Part shown: piece after piece, positions 33,380 to 44,500 of the stretch
How the letters are laid out: the number at the start of each line of letters is the position of its first letter
Position numbering within the stretch: the stretch's first letter is position 1
Assembly: GCA_022113835.1 (NCBI GenBank)
Contig: JAILWY010000016.1
Span: 1,243,501 to 1,307,500, forward strand
Direction of reading: 5' to 3'
Source of the DNA: Atopsyche davidsoni
Lineage: Eukaryota; Arthropoda; Insecta; Trichoptera; Hydrobiosidae
Length of the DNA: 64,000 bases
Program-made: the position numbers and the translations under genes
Notes under the pieces: model-generated
What the model saw: only the letters and a program-made list of their open reading frames with translations
What the model was told of the DNA's origin: nothing
Database searches by the model: none

Positions 33380-33960
33380 GTAACGGTCAATGAAATGCAA
33401 TGTCAACGGTCACATTGACTTTGATATTTCTCTTTTTTTATAATGAATTTTGGTAATAGGGTCGACTTGGGCAATTTTGATTGGTCAATTTTTTATAAAA
33501 ACAGCCAATAAAAATATTAAAATTTAAATTAAATATTGTTAGTGCATTAAAATCTTAACAAACTTAGTCCTGATATTTTTCGTATTCTAACCTGTTGTTT
33601 GCAATGTTTAGCTATAGATGTACATTTTAAAGTTGCTATTAAAAATAATTATTCGTTGCATAAATATGCCCCAAATCGACTTAATTACCAAATTTTTTAT
33701 GCTAAGTTTTACTACTTATCTATTTTACATAAAAATATAAACAATATTTTTTATATTTTATAATTATATTTTTGGAATTAAATATCTTTGTGCATTATAT
33801 GTATTATTGACAATTCCAACTATAAATATACCTTGAAAAAATATATCATTGCTGTAATGCCGGTCGGGCGGAAAATTGCAGAAATTGCTCTTGAGTGCAA
33901 AAAGGTTGGGGACCCCTGATGTATAGGGTTTTTAATATTTTTGCTACTTTTTTTTCTCGT

Positions 33961-36424
33961 TTACGTGATAAATCTATACTTTGGAGTTCTTGCACCAGGC
34001 TCACATATATTAGGCTGAAACAGGTTCAATGAATCCAGTTTCTTATTTCTGTTTCCAATATAGTAGTAGCAAACTTCACACAGGAGGGCCAGCGCCGCCA
34101 GCACGAGCCCTATCATCAGCGCGAAGAAGCCGGTCTGGACGTCCACTAGAGACAGCTTCTTGAGGGGATAGTAGCGCAGGCTGAACTTCTCCTTGAGGAC
34201 CAGCGCCTCCACGGTGATATCGTACCACAGGTTGTTCAGGCCGGCCTCCGAGATCCTCCTGATGAAGCGGTCCATGTGGTCCAGGAACGGGTACCCGTTG
34301 TATACGATGTATGTGATGTAGTAGCTCCTGGGGCACTCCTTGACCACGTGCAGCAGCGGCTCTCCATCCTTGGCCATATAATGCATGATGATGAGGAGCT
34401 CAGCGTCGGAACTGAAAATAAATTTAATCTTGATATTTACAGAATACTTTCATTTTGTGTATGCCTTGAATTTCTTAGAAATATATAAAATATTAATTTG
34501 ATTCCACCTTCGCTCTACACAAGACACGTCTCTCTTAAAAGCCGCCTCCTCTATGGCAGGCGTCTTCATCCTCTTGACCTTCTTCCGGAGGTTGTTCAGC
34601 ACCACGCTAGTGTTGCTACCGAAGATGTCGTCGAGCCTGGAGGAAGTCCCTATCGGCAGACCAGAGTCGTCCAGGGCCTCCAGAGTGTTGATGTCCGGGT
34701 AGTGAGATATTGTACTGAACGCCGTATTCAGGTAGCCCTGAAATTGTATTATTAAGATAATATCGCATCAAGCTACTGAATATCTTTACTTTTAGTTTTT
34801 AAAAGTCGCCTAATGGTTCTTCAGAGGCCAACTTGCTTCCAAATTATGAGATCCTGGATTCAGATAAAGGTGGCACTAAATGTTGACTCGCGCCGCTGGA
34901 ACACACTTTAGACCGGAAATCGTAGACTATCAGAGCAATTCTAATTTTTTGATCTTTTAAAAACAAATCTGTAAATATTTTTACTGCCGAAATAATCTAT
35001 TTGTGTACCTGAAAAACGCTAGAAAATATAATGTTAAACAGCAAGCAAGCCGCAACGAAGATCCTCTCTCTTCCCAGAGTCGGGAGCAGCATGGGCTGGC
35101 CGGCGATGAGTAAGTTCGTATCCATGAAGTAGAAGCAGCAAGCCAGACGCCGCCGACTGGCTGGCTCCGGCTGCGGAGACCAAAGCTTCATCAGCCACCA
35201 CACGACCCCGCCAACGCAGGCCGTGGCGACAATCACCTCCCAGGTGTCAAAACTGAACCCCTGGAATATGTTCCTCCACGCAGGAATGCGCAAAGCCTTC
35301 GGCACGAGCACGCAGAAGTGGTCGTGGTAGATGGGATACGTGTACTCGATGTCTTCGGTGTCGTACGGCTTCAAGAACCTGCCGTTGAATGAGACGTCTG
35401 CCCTTCGCGATATGACGTCTCCGATTGTTCCGACGAACGTGCCGTTGGATGCTCTCCAGCCGTACTCTATATTCTCGGCCGATGCGGAGACTCTCGCCGT
35501 GAAGTTCAGGGCTTTGGCCATGTTCCCGAGCACGAAGCCGTCGATTCCTCCGCGATGTCCGATATCGGCGATGTCGTTTCGGAAATACGTAGAAAGAAAT
35601 GACTCGGGGAGCGCGCTCACCAGCGTCGGCTCTCGAGTGAACAGCTTGACTTCCAAGGGATATCCGTTGAACTTAAAGTAAACGTGTCTCATGACGTTTT
35701 TGTCGTTCAATATGTCTTCCCTCGTCAGTAATTTCACTCCCAACGACGACACGTTCTCCGCGCCTCGAACGATCGGGTCGTATCTCACGACGGTTTGATT
35801 CCCGCACAGGTGCGGTAAGTAAATATACATCTCCAGTATTTTGTACAAGTTCCAGATTTTCAGGAACATGTCTCCGGTCACCGTCTTCAGAGACATCTCG
35901 AAGTCTTCCGACTGGCAAGTGACGCTTTCTAAATTCTCGCTCTTCACGACAATCACGAATAGCGACTGCGACGTCTCCTGGATGGCCGATAAGCTCGGAT
36001 CCAGCATGGACAGGGCGAGCTCGTCGTACGTCTCGTATATAAAGAAAAACAGTTGCGTTTGGCACAGAAAATTTCCAACAGTCTCGTTTTGCACGCTACA
36101 GTACAAGCCGTGGAATTTCTCTATCATATTTGTGTTTATATACATCAATGTTAAGTTGTAGTACTTGTACAGATGGCCGACTAAACTCCTTTCGAAGTCC
36201 TCGCGGGAATTCTCAACGTCGTTGTCAACGATCGTTGCACACTTAGTATCACTAAGAAAACTGCTTAGATTTAAGAATACTTCGGATAGGCCACCGTACT
36301 GCAGTGCAAACAGGTCGAAGTTAATGTTTTTAACTTCTGCAACATTATCCTGGGACAGGGAGTCACGAAGCATCGGCAATAATATAAGAAACGGCAGCCA
36401 AGTGGCCGAAGTCGAGGAAGCCAT
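33961..36424 (-). CDS. Divergent ionotropic receptor (IR), gene C, 698 aa
   Basis: IR-family ligand-gated channel, rightmost of the trio. Exons: 36424-35009, 34737-34508, 34411-33961. Intron 1 (CAG/GTACAC) is phase 0 at the same site as in paralogues A and B. Intron 2 (96 bp, AAG/GTGGAA) is phase 2 and splits CVERS|SDAEL, where gene B reads VVERRTDA without a break. Signal peptide: MASSTSATWLPFLILLPML. Ligand-binding core: IDGFVLGNMAKALNF, VSFNGRFLKPYDT, TYPIYHDHFCVLVPKA. M1 is about 395-413 and the pore segment about 452-472 into GYLNTAFSTI. The S2 part has ECPRSYYITYIVY, the last membrane segment is about 643-665, and a polar tail ends the protein. A hAT element ends 42 bp after the stop. 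ATTAAA on the minus strand near 33936 may serve polyadenylation. Confidence 0.9.
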
Positions 36425-37929
36425 GTGGCCTGGTCCGGGGCTCGAGGGGCTCTGGCGAGCTTCACAAGGCTATCAAAATATTTGTCTTTGCGGACACGCT
36501 ACAAAATAAATGTTGATAATGTGGTGATATCAATCAATCTCCGTTTTTAAAGGTGGGATGTAACGGCGGATCGATTATAAAACCATGAATCATTGAGCAT
36601 TGAGTAAACCTCGGTTTATCTTTCAACAAAAGCCATCGTCAAATGCGCTTCAACTTTCTCGCCCTCGGATAATATTTTTTTTATCAGAATTGACAGGTTT
36701 GCTTTAAAAAAAACATTGCGTGTATTTTCAGTTATGGACAGTGCCGAGCGGAAAACTACAAAGAGAAAGTGTCAACTTTTCCTGATTTCAATGGTCAGAT
36801 GGCGCGAAAAATTATGATCATTTTATGTTTGTGCAACGTTTTCTTAAGAACGGATATAGATAATAGGGAAAGTGTTTGCGACACTCTTGTTGCACGATTA
36901 TGAGATCGGTCTCGTTATCGATCGTATAACTTGCTTCATGAAAGCTTTATTTACGGACTAGCATAAAAGTTACTGCAGAAAAAATAATATTTGGCCGTTA
37001 AATATAGTGGTTTTAGTTATGTATATTATATAGAAAAGAAATCTCTATTATTTTATGCTGATGGCTTTTACTTGCACCGATCAATTCGGATATTCATATG
37101 TCTATATTAATTTATGTCTGTCTTAAAGTCGAAACGTTACAAAGCATAAATATTTATAAAGTGCTTAATACACACAATACACAACGTCTACTTTGAAACT
37201 CTGCTTTGGTAAATAATATATATATATCAAATAAGCCACGATGTGCGGCTTTGCTTATGAGAGTTTAGTAATTTACACATTACGAATGATTTAAAATTGC
37301 TGATACCTACCACAAATATAATTCAACTTTCTACAAGCACTACAAAAAAAACTCAAGGCCAATGAAACTGTCTATACTCGAATATTCACAAAATCGTTTT
37401 TGTCCGATGTGCTTAGCACCAAAAATATTTATTGCTGCTATAAAAAATCGAATTGCTAAAATATCACCCAAGTATTTTTTTCTAACCAATCAGAAAATAA
37501 AGCGTTGGTACAGAATTTCCCAATTATTCTTTGTTTCTCGAAAGTCTCGCCTCGCGGTCCTCGGTTGGGTCTTTTCTGAATCCTGTTATTATTATTTTTA
37601 ATATGATTAGCTCAATTTATAAAACAACTCGGCATTAGTAAAGCAGTGTACTGTATCTTATTTGAACAAAAGTCTTTGGCTTCCCCAAAATCACTTTCGA
37701 GATTCCCGGCTGCGATAAGCGACGTGACAGCAAGTCAACACTAAATCGTTTCCACGAATTATTTTTTATTTATTACCCACAAAAACCTTATCCAATAAAT
37801 AAACTCAACGAGCGAAACGTGTAATCACCAATATGTGCATTGCTTGCCCTTGAATATACGAAAACATTACGAGCTTATTTATCAATAATATTGATGGCCG
37901 ACATTATCAAAAAATTGATAAGATCTATC
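36425..37929. other. Intergenic DNA upstream of IR gene C
   Basis: No gene is supported. A hammerhead-tail word GTCGAAACGTTA lies at about 37128-37139. About 37360-37600 has an open plus frame, but its composition is not coding-like. Confidence 0.45.
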
Positions 37930-38235
37930 TTACAAGCAGAAGCTCTGTGTTTGGGGAAATTTATTGGGAATTCATTAGGGAGATAGCGCAAACTACAATT
38001 ATGATTTTGATTCATTAAAACACTCGTAATAGTTGTGCAAACTAAATAAACGTTTTAATATAATAGAACTTCCCCCGGTCAAAAAAATTAAAGCTTACGA
38101 GCAGAAGCTCTGTTTGGCAAAATTTATTGATACACGAAAGGAACTCATCAGGGAGATAGAGCAAACTATAATTATAATATATTAAATAATTAAATAACTG
38201 TTTTGATATAATAGAAGTTCCCAGTCCCCCTATGT
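37930..38235. repeat. Diverged tandem duplication, period about 165 bp
   Basis: Unit 1 (from 37930) and unit 2 (from 38095) share GCAGAAGCTCTGT, AAATTTATTG, GGGAGATAG.GCAAACTA and TTTAATATAATAGAA/TTTGATATAATAGAA in order. Confidence 0.8.
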
Positions 38236-38410
38236 TATTTGGTCTCAACCGGTCAAGTCACCAAACTTGTCTAAAGTGTCTCCGGTAGAAGCTCTCCGTT
38301 CAGCGGACTATTTTATAGCTCGCAAAATAATCATCGGCACTGAAGTAGTTTTATCGGTCTACTGATGTTGTTTTATTCGCTATTGATTGTTTTATAACAT
38401 CTCATTTCAG

Positions 38411-38584
38411 TCCGCCATTCACACGGAACATAATCGTTTTAGTACTCATGCAAGTGTTCCGAAGTTTCGAAACACGGTTATTGTAGCAAAACTCGCCGAG
38501 CATAATCAGAAGGCTTCTACTCCCTTGCGCCCTGATTTCTGGAAGCCAACTATAGCCAAAATAAACCAGCCATCAACTAAATAA
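38411..38584 (+). CDS. Candidate terminal coding exon of an unidentified gene
   Basis: A good acceptor (ACATCTCATTTCAG) at 38397-38410 is followed at once by 57 open codons in phase 0 ending TAA at 38582-38584, and by an AATAAA-type signal about 45 bp further on. Composition is higher in GC than the flanks and the peptide is varied (SAIHTEHNRFSTHASVPKF, KLAEHNQKASTPLRPDFWKP). No upstream exon is obvious nearby. The candidate first exon at 19882-19974 on the same strand also ends in phase 0 and could pair with it across an intron enclosing the IR cluster. Family unknown, so this is an exon prediction only. Confidence 0.35.
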   Translation, partial: SAIHTEHNRFSTHASVPKFRNTVIVAKLAEHNQKASTPLRPDFWKPTIAKINQPSTK

Positions 38585-41500
38585 TATACGTTGAAGTATC
38601 GGACAAAGTTATTGAGACAATTAAGAAAAAAATAAAACCAGGTAAGCAATATTGTTTAATTTTTTTAATAGTTAGGTAAATACAATCAACCCTAGTCAAA
38701 ATGGAAGTGCAATTTTGTATCATCTAGACATGAAGGATAGATAATAATATAATACTTGCCTATATTTGCATAAAACTTCATCTCAACTGCAACTCATGTT
38801 AAACACATCGCAATCATCACAATAATTGTTGTAATAAATATGTAAAATATTAATAGGCTACCTACAGACTTAGGGCACGAGGGGTCGACACACGAAGACT
38901 CCTGCTAAAGAAACGCTCTGGAAGATTAGTATTTTGAACCCTCTAAACATTATTTTTGCACCTTTATATCGCAAGATAGATACGAATTGATCACTGATGT
39001 TTATTAAATAATTCATAAATTCATTTTCCTTTAAAATTATATAGGGTTTAAAAGGTAATTTAAAACGTTGATAATCTAACAAAGCGTTACTCTATCAAAA
39101 GTCTTGTGTAAACCACTCATTAAGAGGCACTCTCGTTCTTGTAACAGGCCAATTAAGGATACAGCCAAAAGAACTAATGCTCTCGGTTATTCACTTCAAG
39201 CATCAGCTCACATAAATCTCAAGTATAGATAGATTATTTACAAAACAATATATAAGAATTAATAATAAGTAATTATTGTATAACACGATAACTTAAAATA
39301 AATCTAAAATAAGTCTAAAAGTAGCTTCAGGCGATATATATGGCAAAATTAATTAGTTGGCAACCCTGAAGTGAGGGTTTGATGGTTTTCGGTAGAGAAG
39401 CCTTCTACCTTATTATGAATATATGAAACATGAATCTTAATCAATTATTCACACACATAAAGAATACTTCTTCATCATAAAGAGTCTCGTGTTCTTCCAT
39501 TCTGGTGTTGAATTAAAAATCAATTAAAAAAACCTAAGCGATAAAGATTATCATACATACTTTTCAACATCGTTACAACAAATTTCATAAAGCGAAAAAC
39601 ATTGTAAATAAACAATGTTATATTTTAGTTTTTAAAACATTATTAAAGCTTTAGTTTTAAACATAGTTTAAATTTTTAATTGTGCACAAATCGCGTTCAC
39701 AATTCAGGGCTGCGGAGGCAAAGGCATTTTGAGGATGTAGAGTTATCAGATTCAGAGCCGGATCACTGATCAAGCTAGAGCGGAGCTCGAAATGGGATCA
39801 ATGTGAGGGACTAGGACATATTGAAAATTTGAGTAATTTTAGCAGCCCTGTTACAAATTATTTAAATAAAAAATACTGAAAAAATAAAAATAGATTGAAA
39901 ATCAAACTACCGATTCCTAATTAATAGCAAATACATTAAGTGCTCAGTTTGTAGAGGCCACTTATAAGTCACAAAGCATCAACAATAATGAAATAAATCA
40001 AATCAAGTCATGACCATTTTGTGCTAATACTTAATAAACATCTTTTTCCAACGTATCGCATAAATATATATGATAAACCTATGAACAATCAATAAATTAT
40101 TATGTTTACAATGCAGCAAAACATTTTACAACATCCATTAGTCTATTGTAGGTGCACAATAAAACTGAGCAAATCAGTGTCTTTTCAATGTATGAAAATA
40201 ATTTCTAAAAAAATGAATGTTCTATAATTATAATTTCACAACAATCCATTGCTTTTGTGGCATTTAACACGTCTAGGACCATGGTGGAGATAGAGGGTTA
40301 CAAGCGGGTCAGGCACAACACCCAGTCAGTCTTAAAACCGTTTAAAAATCATCATTTGAAAACAATCTAAAAGAAAAATAAAATACTTGAAGAACCGCAT
40401 GTAAAAAAAGGTACAAGATTTTTTTGTTACCGAGTTTGACAACAGCAGCGAAATGTATTGACCGAAATCAAAGCCCAACTTGTGCGAATCTCGATAAATG
40501 TTGATATAACAAGTAAATAATTTATAATAATGTTAAAAAAAGGACTTGGCTTTTGTCAAAAATAGATTAACAGTTGAAATACGATAAGGAAAAATATGCA
40601 TTCTGATTTATTTACTTTATTTTCTTTAACACAAATATTTACCACAGTTTGCAAATAGTTTCCCGGCCAGGTAAATATTTGTGTACTTGTATTCCTACAT
40701 GCGAATAACTTGAAGAATTAAATGAAAATTTCATTATAAAAATACTTTGATTTTAATTTTGGTTTTACCATTAAATGTGCTTTGTACATAAATAATCAGC
40801 TATTACAACCATTTTTAAGAAAAGCATAACTCTATAAATATACTCAAACATAAGGGAAGAATATGAGCATTCATAGTTTCCGAAGAACCTAAATCCTTGA
40901 TTTAGAGATTCACCACAAACCATCGCAGATTAAAGGATGGAGAATCTAAGGGTCTATGATATATCGGTGACTGGTCATAAAGACCGCTTTCTGACATTCA
41001 ACACCCCCATTATCTGTGAAAGATATTTTTATTAGTTTTAAATTGCCACAATAGACAGTCACCTCAAAATAATTACTATAAATGGAGTTATACTTTTTTC
41101 GAAATGACTCGTAATATGCATACATTTCAAAAATGAGATAATTTTAAATAAATCAATCAAAACCAATCTAATAGGTATTACATACAAAACGACTACCACA
41201 GAAAAATGCCTAAATATAAAAAAAATCAAAAACTGTTTCACAAATTATTTAAACACCTCAACATTCATATCGGGATGTTCTCCGTTGGAAGAATCCGTTC
41301 TATAAAATACTCTTTCCAAACTCAACTGCCGCAGTGAACCTCAAAAATATATATGATATGTCTGATGAAACATGAGAGTGCAAGTCAAAAGCAACTATCA
41401 GAATCAATAATAACAGCGTGAAAACAGCCTATCAATTTATATAGTATATATTTATTTATATTAGAAGAATTTTCATAGAATAACCATTGTAAAACATGAA

Positions 41501-44500
41501 CAAACCTAAAACAATTTACCAATAAATTTCATCATATCCAAACACAAATTCATAGATGCAAGTTTCAATTTGATATTTTAATAATTATTTTGTCTAGACT
41601 AATAGGCGTTCATTAGACAGCTTCTAATTATTTATTATCTCTAGGCATATAAAACATTACGCTACCTTCCGATCCCATGTATTGGTACACTATCGTAGAT
41701 TAGGTCTTCGTAAAACTATCAAATCGCACAATGAACACTGTGCCAAAAATAAACTATGGTATTTTAGTATTTTATGACATTCATAATGTTTTCATTGGTT
41801 TTTCAACAATGTATATTTACTATTATTTTATCAAATAATATTTTTATTTATTGCAATAATAAAGTGTTATGTTACACACCTCATAACGAAACTCGCAGTA
41901 TCTTCTTAAATTTCATTTAAATTACCTAATTAATATTTCGCTAATTTAGCAGTAACAACATTTAATAATTTTGTTGATACTGACATTATATTTTCAAAAT
42001 TATAATTAGTTTATATAACGTTACTATATAAACCACCAATATATATTATATGTCACCATGATACAAGGAGCTATATGCTGCAAAATTGAAGATGAAATAT
42101 TTCCTAAAATAGTAAATATAAGATATCAAAAAACCATAAAAACGTCATAATATATAAATCAGGGCTGCCCAACCATCATATTACACTTTATCCGTTAATC
42201 TTCGCTTACTTTCAAGGTATCTTTAAAATTTTAAAAAAAGTACCCAATTTTAAAAATATCGCACAAAAAATTGACAAACAAAGTACCTCCCCACAAATTT
42301 GTGCAATATAAATTTTATGTCTCCCCCTTGAGTTACTGTGCATATATCATATTTGGATGAGTTATTATATTTACACTGATAAATCACAATCTTACTCTTC
42401 ATAAAAAAATACACCTCACGTATACAAAAAAGATTAGACAACCCCGATATGTTGGTAGACTCAACGACATGAACACCGAAGTTCTGAAAGATTAACTTTA
42501 TTAAACAGTGATTATAAGGATTCAATAAATTGCTATTTCTTACCTTCACAATCAGCAATTTAGTTCAAATAATTAAAAACGGTAAATTAACAACATTTAC
42601 ATTTCGTCAATGAAATCACGCATAAATTATTGAAGAAATAATATTTTATGAAATTTTATATAACAGCTTGGTAAATAAATTTTTCAGAATGTGGGAAAAT
42701 CCACTATTGTATTAATTAAAAATCCGCAAGATTTTTCTTCAAATCAGATGCGTTTACCGTAAATATTCTGATATTATAACAATGTGTTCATAAATTAATT
42801 AATTTTAAAATTTCCATATCTAATCCGTGTGCACACGTGACACGCATCCCGGGTAGTTAATATTACATATTACAAGTACATATTTAATATTAGCATATCT
42901 AATATGTGTTTAACAATAACAGCCCTATGTGTACATTTTGAAAAATACAAAAATAGTACATTTATAATATGTCCTCCAGCCGTGTTTTCAAAATTTGTCT
43001 AGAAATGATACAACAAACAAGAGATACATAAACATGATTTTTTTCAACAACCTTTAAAATCTTGACTCCCGAAGTTCAGAGAGTAAATATATTTTAAAAC
43101 TAAGGATTTTATTTTTTCGACTTTTGAATAATATAGCAATACGTTCACTGCTTAGAATATATAAAATAAGAAAGACTTGGAGGAGATTTGCAGTATTTTA
43201 AAGTCTATCTAGAGATATTTTAGCTTTTTTTTTTCGTACCATTTCTCGACTCGGCCAAAAAAATTACTATATTGTTTATGTATAAAATTTGTTAATAGGG
43301 GTAATATTGTTTGATGGTACGACAATTCCATTGACTTTGTCAAAAAAATAGTGATACAATAAAAATATTAATTTAAATTTGTATTAAAAATATAACGAGT
43401 TGCAAAGTGATTGATATACGAGCATCACAATTAAATATATTACAAGAATATTGTATTTATTATCTGTGACATCATTTTTTTACTATTGTCATACATGGTG
43501 GCCATTTTTCATAGTTGTGTGTATATTATATTGTACTTTTTAAATTTGCTTCCTTTATTTTATATATTCTAAGATTCACTGATAAAAAGAAAAATTTAAT
43601 TTAGTTGAAAATTTTTAATCATAGACATTCATTAGGTTAGAAACCGCATGTCCAAAGTAAACAAAGATTGAGCTTTGCAAAATAGGTTTTGTGATTTGTA
43701 ATAAAATCGTTGTGTGTTACAGAAAACAACGTAGAGAGAAATTCTTCTTAAAACGTTAACACATAATTTCAAAATAAATTTCCAGCTCATAATGCATGTC
43801 TATGATTTCAATTTCAATTCTGCCCTGACCCTCTACTCGTAGTATAATTCTTTCAGACCACAAGCACCTGCACTCATGCCTATGTAATTCAAGAGATGAT
43901 TTCCGAGAGCGAATCTACCCAATCTTAAGATCTTGCATTACCAGTCAGATCCGCATTACTGGTGATGTTTTTATATTCATTCTACAAGCGAGAGACAACC
44001 GAACTCAGATGATCTGCACAAGGAGTCTGTAACCACACTACTGAACTTGAAAACAATTTTAATTTCAATGGATTAGAATCCTAGATGCCGTGGTTGGCAA
44101 GCAAGTATGGCATCCACTAAACGATTGTTAGCTTAAATAATGCTAGAGTAGAGGATAGAGGGCATATTAATTTTTTTAATTATTTACACAAATGGAATAG
44201 CTGCCGATAATAACATTTCCAAGCAATCTTTACTTTTCTATTGATAACGCTTCATAAATTACAATCACCATAGAGATAAACATAAAAGCAAGGTAGAATT
44301 TCATTAGTTTTAAATACTTGTAGAAATAAGGATTCTTAATTCATTTATACGTAAATTTTGAATCAATATACGTCGTGCTCTTTGATAAAAGCAGTCCACA
44401 CAAAAATATGAATATATCAAGCAACCCTGTATAAGTTACTACAATTGTCAATTTAAGATGATTGTTAGGGGTAAAGAAACTTGTGGGATTTCAGCTGTAT

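Larger units (their letters stand above)
32304..33918. mobile_element. Non-autonomous hAT element, 1.6 kb, with internal minisatellite
   Basis: The left terminus CAGTGGTCCCCAAACCT and the right terminus (reverse complement CAGGGGTCCCCAACCTTTTT) are diverged hAT-type ends. Identical ATGTAT (32298-32303 and 33919-33924) flanks them; that is 6 bp rather than the usual 8, so the duplication is partly decayed or the ends are trimmed. Inside are a 51-bp minisatellite and a transposase relic. Similar AT-rich segments (AATAATTAT.TCGTTATAAT) border the minisatellite on both sides. The right end lies 42 bp from the stop codon of IR gene C, i.e. in its 3' UTR. Confidence 0.8.
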
